This document shows positions 26,781-41,497 of a stretch of DNA of 64,000 nt, one piece after another. Numbering within the stretch: position 1 is the first letter of the stretch; each line of letters opens with the position of its first letter. Both the position numbers and the translations under genes were made by a program. The stretch is from Acanthosoma haemorrhoidale (taxonomy: Eukaryota > Arthropoda > Insecta > Hemiptera > Acanthosomatidae). The notes beneath the pieces are model-generated. The model was not told the origin of the DNA, searched no databases, and saw only the letters and a program-made list of their open reading frames with translations. The stretch is from assembly GCA_930367205.1 (NCBI GenBank), contig OV884014.1, positions 119,605,768 to 119,669,767 on the forward strand. Reading direction: 5' to 3'.

Positions 26781-28110
26781 CACGTGATACGATCGTATGA
26801 TTGAAGTCACGAGTGAATATAACATCAAATGATGTCAATTATGATAGTGTTCCGTATCATAAGCACTCATTGTATCACGTGATACGATCGTATGATGAAA
26901 GTTACAAGTAAATATACTATTAAATGATGTCGATTATGACAGTGTACCGTACCATTGGCACTCATAGTATCACGTGATACGATCGTATGATTGAAGTCAC
27001 GAATGAATATAACATCAAATGATGTCGATTATGATAGTGTACCGCATCATTAGCACACATTGTATCACGTGGTACGATCGTATGATTAAAGTTACGAGTG
27101 AAGATAACATCAAATGATGTCGATTATAATAGTGTACCGTACCATTGGCACTCATAGTATCACGTGATACGATCGTATGATTGAAGTCAAGAGTGAATAT
27201 AATATCAAATGATGTCAATTATGATAGTGTTCCGTATCATAAGCACTCATTGTATCACGTGATACGATCGTATGATGAAAGTTACAAGTAAATATACTAT
27301 TAAATGATGTCGATTATGACAGTGTACCGTACCATTGGCACTCATAGTATCACGTGATACGATCGTATGATTGAAGTCACGAGTGAATATAATATCAAAT
27401 GATGTCAATTATGATAGTGTACCGCATCATTGGCACTCATTATATCACGTGATACGATCGTATGATTGAAGTCACGAGTGAATATATCATCAAATGATGT
27501 TGAATATGATTGTATAATGTGTCATTGGCACACATTGTATCACGTGATACGATCGTATGATTAAAGTTACGAGTGAATGCAACATCAAATGATGTCGATT
27601 ATGATAGTGTACCGCATCATTGGCAATCATTATATCACGTGATACGATCGTATGATGAAAGTTACGAGTGAATATAACATCAAATGATGTCTAATAGGAT
27701 TGTATAATGTATCATTAGCACTCATTGTTTCACGTGATACGATCGTATGATTAAAGTTACGATTGGAGATACTAATAAATGATGTTGAATATAATAGTGC
27801 ACCATATCATTAGCACTTATTGTATCATGTGATGCGATCGTATGATTGAAGTCACGAGTGAATATAATATCAAATGATGTCAATTATGATAGTGTTGCGT
27901 ATCATAAGCACTCATTGTATCACGTGATACGATCGTATGATTAAAGTTACAGGTGAATATAACATCAAATCATGTCGATTATGATAGTGTACCGCATCAT
28001 TGGCACTCATTATATCACGTGATACGATCGTATGATGAAAGTTACGAGTGATTATAACATCAAATAATGTTGAATATGATTGTATAATGTATCATTAGCA
28101 CGCATTGTTT
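26781..28110. repeat. 14-monomer HOR fragment
   Basis: Order: A B C D E B F G H I J K o g, exactly 1330 bp, and no R. The next monomer (28111) is an X/A recombinant that restarts the series with B C D E. The fragment is thus the first third of a 38-mer cut off by exchange between an X and an A monomer. Confidence 0.88.
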
Positions 28111-28205
28111 CACGTGATACGATCGTATGATTAAAGTTACGAGTAAATATAACATCAAATGATGTCGAATATGATAATGTACCGTATCATAAGCACTCAT
28201 TGTAT
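28111..28205. other. X/A recombinant monomer
   Basis: It is X through GAATATGATAATGTACC, then A from ATAAGCACTC. The switch falls in the shared CCGTATC. It returns the order from the X position of the HOR to the A position, and so removes 24 monomers relative to the standard unit. Confidence 0.85.
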
Positions 28206-31200
28206 CACGTGATACGATCGTATGATGAAAGTTACAAGTAAATATACTATTAAATGATGTCGATTATGACAGTGTACCGTACCATTGGCACTCATAGTAT
28301 CACGTGATACGATCGTATGATTGAAGTCACGAATGAATATAACATCAAATGATGTCGATTATGATAGTGTACCGCATCATTAGCACACATTGTATCACGT
28401 GGTACGATCGTATGATTAAAGTTACGAGTGAAGATAACATCAAATGATGTCGATTATAATAGTGTACCGTACCATTGGCACTCATAGTATCACGTGATAC
28501 GATCGTATGATTGAAGTCAAGAGTGAATATAATATCAAATGATGTCAATTATGATAGTGTTCCGTATCATAAGCACTCATTGTATCACGTGATACGATCG
28601 TATGATGAAAGTTACAAGTAAATATACTATTAAATGATGTCGATTATGACAGTGTACCGTACCATTGGCACTCATAGTATCACGTGATACGATCGTATGA
28701 TTGAAGTCACGAGTGAATATAATATCAAATGATGTCAATTATGATAGTGTACCGCATCATTGGCACTCATTATATCACTTGATACGATCGTATGATTGAA
28801 GTCACGAGTGAATATATCATCAAATGATGTTGAATATGATTGTATAATGTGTCATTGGCACACATTGTATCACGTGATACGATCGTATGATTAAAGTTAC
28901 GAGTGAATGCAACATCAAATGATGTCGATTATGATAGTGTACCGCATCATTGGCAATCATTATATCACGTGATACGATCGTATGATGAAAGTTACGAGTG
29001 AATATAACATCAAATGATGTCTAATAGGATTGTATAATGTATCATTAGCACTCATTGTTTCACGTGATACGATCGTATGATTAAAGTTACGATTGGAGAT
29101 ACTAATAAATGATGTTGAATATAATAGTGCACCATATCATTAGCACTTATTGTATCATGTGATGCGATCGTATGATTGAAGTCACGAGTGAATATAATAT
29201 CAAATGATGTCAATTATGATAGTGTTGCGTATCATAAGCACTCATTGTATCACGTGATACGATCGTATGATTAAAGTTACAGGTGAATATAACATCAAAT
29301 CATGTCGATTATGATAGTGTACCGCATCATTGGCACTCATTATATCACGTGATACGATCGTATGATGAAAGTTACGAGTGATTATAACATCAAATAATGT
29401 TGAATATGATTGTATAATGTATCATTAGCACGCATTGTTTCACGTGATACGATCGTATGATTAAAGTTACGAGTAAATATAACATCAAATGATGTCGAAT
29501 ATGATAATGTACCGTATCGTTAGCACTCATTGTATCACGTGATACGATCGTATGATGAAAGTTACGAGTGAATATAACATCAAATGATGTCGATTATGAT
29601 AGTGTACCTTATCATTGGCACTCATTATATCACGTGATACGATCGTATAATGAAAGTTACGAGTAAATATACTATTAAATAATGTCGATTATGATAGTGT
29701 ACCGCATTATTGGCACTCATTATATCACGTGATACGATCGTATGATTGAAGTCACGAGTGTATATAACATCAAATGATGTCAATTATGATAGTGTTCCGT
29801 ATCATAAGCACTCATTGCATCACGTGATACGATTGTATGATGAAAGTTGCAAGTAAATATACTATTAAATGATGTCGATTATGACAGTGTACCGTACCAT
29901 TGGCACTCATAGTATCACGTGATACGATCGTATGATTGAAGTCACGAATGAATATAACATCAAATGATGTCGATTATGATAGTGTACCGCATCATTAGCA
30001 CACATTGTATCACGTGGTACGATCGTATGATTAAAGGTACGAGTAAATATATCATCAAATGATGTCGAATATGATAATGTACCGTATCGTTAGCACTCAT
30101 TGTATCACGTGATACGATCGTATGATGAAAGTTACGAGTGAATATAACATCAAATGATGTCGATTATGATAGTGTACCGCATCATTGGCACTCATTATAT
30201 CACGTGATACTATCGTATGATTGAAGTCACGAGTGAATATAACATCAAATAATGCTAAATATGATTGTATAGTGTAGCATTGACACTCATTGTATCACGA
30301 GATACGATCGTATGATTGAAGTCACGAGTGAATATAACATCAAATGATGTTGAATATGATTGTATAATGTATCATTAGCACTCATTGTTTCACGTGATAC
30401 GATCGTATGATTAAAGTTACAGGTGAATATAACATCAAATCATGTCGATTATGATAGTGTACCGCATCATTGGCACTCATTATATCACGTGATACTATCG
30501 TATGATTGAAGTCACGAGTGAATATAACATCAAATGATGCTACATATGATTGTATAGTGTATCATTAGCACTCATTATATCACGTGATACGATCGTATGA
30601 TTAAGGTTACGAGTGAATAAACTATTAAATGATGTCGAATATGATAGTGTACCGCATCATTGGCACTCATTGTTTCACGTGATACGATCGTATGATTAAA
30701 GTTACAGGTGAATATAACATCAAATGATGTCGATTAATAGTGTAGCGCATCATTGGCACTCATTATATCACTTGATACGATCGTATGATTGAAGTCACGA
30801 GTGAATATATCATCAAATGATGTTGAATATGATTGTATAATGTGTCATTGGCAAACATTGTATCACGTGATACGATCGTTTGATGAAAGTTACGAGTGAA
30901 TATAACATTAAATGATGTCGAATAGGATTGTATAATGTATCATTAGCACTCATTGTTTCACGTGATACGATCGTATGATTAAAGTTACGATTGGAGATAC
31001 TAATAAATGATGTTGAATATAATAGTGCACCATATCATTAGCACTTATTGTATCATGTGATGCGATCGTATGATTAAAGTTACAAGTGAATATAACATCA
31101 AATGATGTCGATTATAATAGTGTACCGCATCATTGGCACTCATTATATCACGTGTTACTATCGTATGATTGAAGTCACGAGTGAATATTACATCAAATAA

Positions 31201-31623
31201 TGCTAAATATGATTGTATAGTGTTGCATTGACACTCATTGTATCACGAGATACGATCGTATGATTAAAGTCACGAGTGAATATAACATCAAATGATGTTG
31301 AATATGATTGTATAATGTATCATTAGCACTCATTGTTTCACGTGATACGATCGTATGATTAATGTTACGAGTAAATATAAAATCAAATGATGTCGAATAT
31401 GATAATGTACCGTATCGTTAGCACTCATTGTATCACGTGATACGATCGTATGATGAAAGTTACGAGTGAATATAACATCAAATGATGTCGATTATGATAG
31501 TGTACCTTATCATTGGCACTCATTATATCACGTGATACGATCGTATAATGAAAGTTACGAGTAAATATACTATTAAATAATGTCGATTATGATAGTGTAC
31601 CGCATTATTGGCACTCATTATAT
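28111..31623. repeat. 37-monomer HOR, starting with an X/A recombinant and lacking T
   Basis: Order: X/A B C D E B F G H I J K o g X Y Z A b C x k M N O P Q R S U J L V W X Y Z. The first monomer reads as X up to GATAATGTACCGTATC and then as A (ATAAGCACTC). S at 30769 is followed directly by U (30864), a clean 95-bp loss of T. V at 31149 (GTGTTGCATTG) and X at 31339 (TTAATGTTAC) match the left-edge copies at 5135 and 5325 rather than their neighbours. Confidence 0.88.
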
Positions 31624-32858
31624 CACGTGATACGATCGTATGATTGAAGTCACGAGTGAATATAACATCAAATGATGTCAATTATGATAGTGTTCCGTAT
31701 CATAAGCACTCATTGTATCACGTGATACGATCGTATGATGAAAGTTACAAGTAAATATACTATTAAATGATGTCGATTATGACAGTGTACCGTACCATTG
31801 GCACTCATAGTATCACGTGATACGATCGTATGATTGAAGTCACGAATGAATATAACATCAAATGATGTCGATTATGATAGTGTACCGCATCATTAGCACA
31901 CATTGTATCACGTGGTACGATCGTATGATTAAAGTTACGAGTAAATATAACATCAAATGATGTCGAATATGATAATGTACCGTATCGTTAGCACTCATTG
32001 TATCACGTGATACGATCGTATGATGAAAGTTACGAGTGAATATACTATTAAATAATGTCGATTATGATAGTGTACCGCATTATTGGCACTCATTATATCA
32101 CGTGATACGATCGTATGATTGAAGTCACGAGTGAATATAACATCAAATGATGTCAATTATGATAGTGTTCCGTATCATAAACACTCATTGTATCACGTGA
32201 TACGATCGTATGATGAAAGTTACAAGTAAATATACTATTAAATGATGTCGATTATGACAGTGTACCGTACCATTGGCACTCATAGTATCACGTGATACGA
32301 TCGTATGATTGAAGTCACGAATGAATATAACATCAAATGATGTCGATTATAATAGTGTACCGCATCATTAGCACACATTGTATCACGTGGTACGATCGTA
32401 TGATTAAAGTTACGAGTGAAGATAACATCAAATGATGTCGATTATAATAGTGTACCGTACCATTGGCACTCATAGTATCACGTGATACGATCGTATGATT
32501 GAAGTCACGAGTGAATATAACATCAAATGATGTCAATTATGATAATGTTCCGTACCATTGGCACTCATAGTATCACGTGATACGATCGTATGATGAAAGT
32601 TACAAGTAAATATACTATTAAATGATGTCGATTATGACAGTGTACCGTACCATTGGCACTCATAGTATCACGTGATACGATCGTATGATTGAAGTCACGA
32701 ATGAATATAACATCAAATGATGTCGATTATGATAGTGTACCGCATCATTAGCACACATTGTATCACGTGGTACGATCGTATGATTAAAGTTACGAGTGAA
32801 GATAACATCAAATGATGTCGATTATAATAGTGTACCGTACCATTGGCACTCATAGTAT
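31624..32858. repeat. 13-monomer A B C D/X y block
   Basis: Order: A B C D/X y A B C D A/D B C D, 1235 bp. The run C D/X y A B C D A/D also occurs at 9881-10640, 42353-43112 and 47196-47955, and begins again at 63716. Variants ATAAACACTC in A (32099) and GATTATAATAG in C (32289) are shared with the 42 kb and 47 kb copies but not with the 10 kb copy. Confidence 0.87.
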
Positions 32859-35800
32859 CACGTGATACGATCGTATGATTGAAGTCACGAGTGAATATAA
32901 CATCAAATGATGTCAATTATGATAGTGTTCCGTATCATAAGCACTCATTGTATCACGTGATACGATCGTATGATGAAAGTTACAAGTAAATATACTATTA
33001 AATGATGTCGATTATGACAGTGTACCGTACCATTGACACTCATAGTATCACGTGATACGATCGTATGATTGAAGTCACGAGTGAATATAATATCAAATGA
33101 TGTCAATTATGATAGTGTACCGCATCATTGGCACTCATTATATCACTTGATACGATCGTATGATTGAAGTCACGAGTGAATATATCATCAAATGATGTTG
33201 AATATGATTGTATAATGTGTCATTGGCACACATTGTATCACGTGATACGATCGTATGATTAAGGTTACGAGTGAATAAACTATTAAATGATGTTGAATAT
33301 GATTGTATAATGTGTCATTGGCACTCATTGTTTCACGTGATACGATCGTATGATTAAAGTTACAGGTGAATATAACATCAAATGATGTCGATTAATAGTG
33401 TACCGCATCATTGGCACTCATTATATCACGTGATACGATCGTATGATGAAAGTTACGAGTGAATATAACATCAAATGATGTCTAATAGGATTGTATAATG
33501 TATCATTAGCACTCATTGTTTCACGTGATACGATCGTATGATTAAAGTTACGATTGGAGATACTAATAAATGATGTTGAATATAATAGTGCACCATATCA
33601 TTAGCACTTATTGTATCATGTGATGCGATCGTATGATTAAAGTTACAAGTGAATATAACATCAAATGATGTCGATTATAATAGTGTACCGCATCATTGGC
33701 ACTCATTATATCACGTGATACTATCGTATGATTGAAGTCACGAGTGAATATAACATCAAATAATGCTAAATATGATTGTATAGTGTAGCATTGACACTCA
33801 TTGTATCACGAGATACGATCGTATGATTGAAGTCACGAGTGAATATAACATCAAATGATGTTGAATATGATTGTATAATGTATCATTAGCACTCATTGTT
33901 TCTCGTGATACGATCGTATGATTAAAGTTACAGGTGAATATAACATCAAATCATGTCGATTATGATAGTGTACCGCATCATTGGCACTCATTATATCACG
34001 TGATACTATCGTATGATTGAAGTCACGAGTGAATATAACATCAAATGATGCTACATATGATTGTATAGTGTATCATTAGCACTCATTATATCACGTGATA
34101 CGATCGTATGATTAAGGTTACGAGTGAATAAACTATTAAATGATGTCGAATATGATAGTGTACCGCATCATTGGCACTCATTGTTTCACGTGATACGATC
34201 GTATGATTAAAGTTACAGGTGAATATAACATCAAATGATGTCGATTAATAGTGTACCGCATCATTGGCACTCATTATATCACTTGATACGATCGTATGAT
34301 TGAAGTCACGAGTGAATATATCATCAAATGATGTTGAATATGATTGTATAATGTGTCATTGGCAAACATTGTATCACGTGATACGATCGTATGATTAAAG
34401 TTACGAGTGAATACAACATCAAATGATGTCGATTATGATAGTGTACCGCATCATTGGCACTCATTATATCACGTGATACGATCGTTTGATGAAAGTTACG
34501 AGTGAATATAACATCAAATGATGTCGAATAGGATTGTATAATGTATCATTAGCACTCATTGTTTCACGTGATACGATCGTATGATTAAAGTTAGGATTGG
34601 AGATACTAATAAATGATGTTGAATATAATAGTGCACCATATCATTAGCACTTATTGTATCATGTGATGCGATCGTATGATTAAAGTTACAAGTGAATATA
34701 ACATCAAATGATGTCGATTATAATAGTGTACCGCATCATTGGCACTCATTATATCACGTGTTACTATCGTATGATTGAAGTCACGAGTGAATATTACATC
34801 AAATAATGCTAAATATGATTGTATAGTGTAGCATTGACACTCATTGTATCACGAGATACGATCGTATGATTAAAGTCACGAGTGAATATAACATCAAATG
34901 ATGTTGAATATGATTGTATAATGTATCATTAGCACTCATTGTTTCACGTGATACGATCGTATGATTAAAGTTACGAGTAAATATAACATCAAATGATGTC
35001 GAATATGATAATGTACCGTATCGTTAGCACTCATTGTATCCTGTGATACGATCGTATGATGAAAGTTACGAGTGAATATAACATCAAATGATGTCGATTA
35101 TGATAGTGTACCTTATCATTGGCACTCATTATATCACGTGATACGATCGTATAATGAAAGTTACGAGTAAATATACTATTAAATAATGTCGATTATGATA
35201 GTGTACCGCATTATTGGCACTCATTATATCACGTGATACGATCGTATGATTGAAGTCACGAGTGAATATAACATCAAATGATGTCAATTATGATAGTGTT
35301 CCGTATCATAAGCACTCATTGTATCACGTGATACGATCGTATGATGAAAGTTACAAGTAAATATACTATTAAATGATGTCGATTATGACAGTGTACCGTA
35401 CCATTGGCACTCATAGTATCACGTGATACGATCGTATGATTGAAGTCACGAATGAATATAACATCAAATGATGTCGATTATGATAGTGTACCGCATCATT
35501 AGCACACATTGTATCACGTGGTACGATCGTATGATTAAAGTTACGAGTGAAGATAACATCAAATGATGTCGATTATAATAGTGTACCGTACCATTGGCAC
35601 TCATAGTATCACGTGATACGATCGTATGATTGAAGTCAAGAGTGAATATAATATCAAATGATGTCAATTATGATAGTGTTCCGTATCATAAGCACTCATT
35701 GTATCACGTGATACGATCGTATGATGAAAGTTACAAGTAAATATACTATTAAATGATGTCGATTATGACAGTGTACCGTACCATTGGCACTCATAGTATC

Positions 35801-37129
35801 ACGTGATACGATCGTATGATTGAAGTCACGAGTGAATATAATATCAAATGATGTCAATTATGATAGTGTACCGCATCATTGGCACTCATTATATCACTTG
35901 ATACGATCGTATGATTGAAGTCACGATTGGAGATACTAATAAATGATGTTGAATATAATAGTGCACCATATCATTAGCACTTATTGTATCATGTGATGCG
36001 ATCGTATGATTGAAGTCACGAGTGAATATAATATCAAATGATGTCAATTATGATAGTGTTGCGTATCATAAGCACTCATTGTATCACGTGATACGATCGT
36101 ATGATTAAAGTTACAGGTGAATATAACATCAAATCATGTCGATTATGATAGTGTACCGCATCATTGGCACTCATTATATCACGTGATACGATCGTATGAT
36201 GAAAGTTACGAGTGATTATAACATCAAATAATGTTGAATATGATTGTATAATGTATCATTAGCACGCATTGTTTCACGTGATACGATCGTATGATTAAAG
36301 TTACGAGTAAATATAACATCAAATGATGTCGAATATGATAATGTACCGTATCGTTAGCACTCATTGTATCACGTGATACGATCGTATGATGAAAGTTACG
36401 AGTGAATATAACATCAAATGATGTCGATTATGATAGTGTACCTTATCATTGGCACTCATTATATCACGTGATACGATCGTATAATGAAAGTTACGAGTAA
36501 ATATACTATTAAATAATGTCGATTATGATAGTGTACCGCATTATTGGCACTCATTATATCACGTGATACGATCGTATGATTGAAGTCACGAGTGAATATA
36601 ACATCAAATGATGTCAATTATGATAGTGTTCCGTATCATAAGCACTCATTGTATCACGTGATACGATCGTATGATGAAAGTTACAAGTAAATATACTATT
36701 AAATGATGTCGATTATGACAGTGTACCGTACCATTGGCACTCATAGTATCACGTGATACGATCGTATGATTGAAGTCACGAATGAATATAACATCAAATG
36801 ATGTCGATTATGATAGTGTACCGCATCATTAGCACACATTGTATCACGTGGTACGATCGTATGATTAAAGTTACGAGTAAATATAACATCAAATGATGTC
36901 GAATATGATAATGTACCGTATCGTTAGCACTCATTGTATCACGTGATACGATCGTATGATGAAAGTTACGAGTGAATATAACATCAAATGATGTCGATTA
37001 TGATAGTGTACCTTATCATTGGCACTCATTATATCACGTGATACGATCGTATAATGAAAGTTACGAGTAAATATACTATTAAATAATGTCGATTATGATA
37101 GTGTACCGCATTATTGGCACTCATTATAT
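32859..37129. repeat. First copy of a 4.3-kb tandem duplication (45 monomers)
   Basis: Order: A B F G Q/G R I J L M N O P Q R S T U J L V W X Y Z A B C D E B F G/J K o g X Y Z A B C D/X Y Z, 4271 bp. It matches the next segment monomer by monomer except at two places: Q/G R stands where the other copy has H, and G/J stands where the other has G H I J. Shared private variants are CCATTGACAC in B (32954, 37225) and the core TCTCGTG before O (33902, 38080). J at 34565 has a single change, TTAGGATTGG, and Y at 35040 reads TCCTGTGATAC. Confidence 0.87.
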
Positions 37130-40100
37130 CACGTGATACGATCGTATGATTGAAGTCACGAGTGAATATAACATCAAATGATGTCAATTATGATAGTGTT
37201 CCGTATCATAAGCACTCATTGTATCACGTGATACGATCGTATGATGAAAGTTACAAGTAAATATACTATTAAATGATGTCGATTATGACAGTGTACCGTA
37301 CCATTGACACTCATAGTATCACGTGATACGATCGTATGATTGAAGTCACGAGTGAATATAATATCAAATGATGTCAATTATGATAGTGTACCGCATCATT
37401 GGCACTCATTATATCACTTGATACGATCGTATGATTGAAGTCACGAGTGAATATATCATCAAATGATGTTGAATATGATTGTATAATGTGTCATTGGCAC
37501 ACATTGTATCACGTGATACGATCGTATGATTAAAGTTACGAGTGAATGCAACATCAAATGAAGTCGATTATGATAGTGTACCGCATCATTGGCAATCATT
37601 ATATCACGTGATACGATCGTATGATGAAAGTTACGAGTGAATATAACATCAAATGATGTCTAATAGGATTGTATAATGTATCATTAGCACTCATTGTTTC
37701 ACGTGATACGATCGTATGATTAAAGTTACGATTGGAGATACTAATAAATGATGTTGAATATAATAGTGCACCATATCATTAGCACTTATTGTATCATGTG
37801 ATGCGATCGTATGATTAAAGTTACAAGTGAATATAACATCAAATGATGTCGATTATAATAGTGTACCGCATCATTGGCACTCATTATATCACGTGATACT
37901 ATCGTATGATTGAAGTCACGAGTGAATATAACATCAAATAATGCTAAATATGATTGTATAGTGTAGCATTGACACTCATTGTATCACGAGATACGATCGT
38001 ATGATTGAAGTCACGAGTGAATATAACATCAAATGATGTTGAATATGATTGTATAATGTATCATTAGCACTCATTGTTTCTCGTGATACGATCGTATGAT
38101 TAAAGTTACAGGTGAATATAACATCAAATCATGTCGATTATGATAGTGTACCGCATCATTGGCACTCATTATATCACGTGATACTATCGTATGATTGAAG
38201 TCACGAGTGAATATAACATCAAATGATGCTACATATGATTGTATAGTGTATCATTAGCACTCATTATATCACGTGATACGATCGTATGATTAAGGTTACG
38301 AGTGAATAAACTATTAAATGATGTCGAATATGATAGTGTACCGCATCATTGGCACTCATTGTTTCACGTGATACGATCGTATGATTAAAGTTACAGGTGA
38401 ATATAACATCAAATGATGTCGATTAATAGTGTACCGCATCATTGGCACTCAATATATCACTTGATACGATCGTATGATTGAAGTCACGAGTGAATATATC
38501 ATCAAATGATGTTGAATATGATTGTATAATGTGTCATTGGCAAACATTGTATCACGTGATACGATCGTATGATTAAAGTTACGAGTGAATACAACATCAA
38601 ATGATGTCGATTATGATAGTGTACCGCATCATTGGCACTCATTATATCACGTGATACGATCGTTTGATGAAAGTTACGAGTGAATATAACATCAAATGAT
38701 GTCGAATAGGATTGTATAATGTATCATTAGCACTCATTGTTTCACGTGATACGATCGTATGATTAAAGTTACGATTGGAGATACTAATAAATGATGTTGA
38801 ATATAATAGTGCACCATATCATTAGCACTTATTGTATCATGTGATGCGATCGTATGATTAAAGTTACAAGTGAATATAACATCAAATGATGTCGATTATA
38901 ATAGTGTACCGCATCATTGGCACTCATTATATCACGTGTTACTATCGTATGATTGAAGTCACGAGTGAATATTACATCAAATAATGCTAAATATGATTGT
39001 ATAGTGTAGCATTGACACTCATTGTATCACGAGATACGATCGTATGATTAAAGTCACGAGTGAATATAACATAAAATGATGTTGAATATGATTGTATAAT
39101 GTATCATTAGCACTCATTGTTTCACGTGATACGATCGTATGATTAAAGTTACGAGTAAATATAACATCAAATGATGTCGAATATGATAATGTACCGTATC
39201 GTTAGCACTCATTGTATCACGTGATACGATCGTATGATGAAAGTTACGAGTGAATATAACATCAAATGATGTCGATTATGATAGTGTACCTTATCATTGG
39301 CACTCATTATATCACGTGATACGATCGTATAATGAAAGTTACGAGTAAATATACTATTAAATAATGTCGATTATGATAGTGTACCGCATTATTGGCACTC
39401 ATTATATCACGTGATACGATCGTATGATTGAAGTCACGAGTGAATATAACATCAAATGATGTCAATTATGATAGTGTTCCGTATCATAAGCACTCATTGT
39501 ATCACGTGATACGATCGTATGATGAAAGTTACAAGTAAATATACTATTAAATGATGTCGATTATGACAGTGTACCGTACCATTGGCACTCATAGTATCAC
39601 GTGATACGATCGTATGATTGAAGTCACGAATGAATATAACATCAAATGATGTCGATTATGATAGTGTACCGCATCATTAGCACACATTGTATCACGTGGT
39701 ACGATCGTATGATTAAAGTTACGAGTGAAGATAACATCAAATGATGTCGATTATAATAGTGTACCGTACCATTGGCACTCATAGTATCACGTGATACGAT
39801 CGTATGATTGAAGTCAAGAGTGAATATAATATCAAATGATGTCAATTATGATAGTGTTCCGTATCATAAGCACTCATTGTATCACGTGATACGATCGTAT
39901 GATGAAAGTTACAAGTAAATATACTATTAAATGATGTCGATTATGACAGTGTACCGCATCATTGGCACTCATTATATCACTTGATACGATCGTATGATTG
40001 AAGTCACGAGTGAATATATCATCAAATGATGTTGAATATGATTGTATAATGTGTCATTGGCACACATTGTATCACGTGATACGATCGTATGATTAAAGTT

Positions 40101-41497
40101 ACGAGTAAATGCAACATCAAATGATGTCGATTATGATAGTGTACCGCATCATTGGCAATCATTATATCACGTGATACGATCGTATGATGAAAGTTACGAG
40201 TGAATATAACATCAAATGATGTCTAATAGGATTGTATAATGTATCATTAGCACTCATTGTTTCACGTGATACGATCGTATGATTAAAGTTACGATTGGAG
40301 ATACTAATAAATGATGTTGAATATAATAGTGCACCATATCATTAGCACTTATTGTATCATGTGATGCGATCGTATGATTGAAGTCACGAGTGAATATAAT
40401 ATCAAATGATGTCAATTATGATAGTGTTGCGTATCATAAGCACTCATTGTATCACGTGATACGATCGTATGATTAAAGTTACAGGTGAATATAACATCAA
40501 ATCATGTCGATTATGATAGTGTACCGCATCATTGGCACTCATTATATCACGTGATACGATCGTATGATGAAAGTTACGAGTGATTATAACATCAAATAAT
40601 GTTGAATATGATTGTATAATGTATCATTAGCACGCATTGTTTCACGTGATACGATCGTATGATTAAAGTTACGAGTAAATATAACATCAAATGATGTCGA
40701 ATATGATAATGTACCGTATCGTTAGCACTCATTGTATCACGTGATACGATCGTATGATGAAAGTTACGAGTGAATATAACATCAAATGATGTCGATTATG
40801 ATAGTGTACCTTATCATTGGCACTCATTATATCACGTGATACGATCGTATAATGAAAGTTACGAGTAAATATACTATTAAATAATGTCGATTATGATAGT
40901 GTACCGCATTATTGGCACTCATTATATCACGTGATACGATCGTATGATTGAAGTCACGAGTGAATATAACATCAAATGATGTCAATTATGATAGTGTTCC
41001 GTATCATAAGCACTCATTGTATCACGTGATACGATCGTATGATGAAAGTTACAAGTAAATATACTATTAAATGATGTCGATTATGACAGTGTACCGTACC
41101 ATTGGCACTCATAGTATCACGTGATACGATCGTATGATTGAAGTCACGAATGAATATAACATCAAATGATGTCGATTATGATAGTGTACCGCATCATTAG
41201 CACACATTGTATCACGTGGTACGATCGTATGATTAAAGTTACGAGTAAATATAACATCAAATGATGTCGAATATGATAATGTACCGTATCGTTAGCACTC
41301 ATTGTATCACGTGATACGATCGTATGATGAAAGTTACGAGTGAATATAACATCAAATGATGTCGATTATGATAGTGTACCTTATCATTGGCACTCATTAT
41401 ATCACGTGATACGATCGTATAATGAAAGTTACGAGTAAATATACTATTAAATAATGTCGATTATGATAGTGTACCGCATTATTGGCACTCATTATAT
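37130..41497. repeat. Second copy of the 4.3-kb tandem duplication (46 monomers)
   Basis: Order: A B F G H I J L M N O P Q R S T U J L V W X Y Z A B C D E B/F G H I J K o g X Y Z A B C D/X Y Z, 4368 bp. The B/F recombinant (39883) keeps the B head with TATGACAG and the F tail (ACCGCATC, CTCATTATA), so one monomer was lost. H at 37510 has AATGAAGTCG and W at 39028 has ACATAAAATG, both private. Its right part, from the D at 39693, is also the start of the next, younger duplication. Confidence 0.87.
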
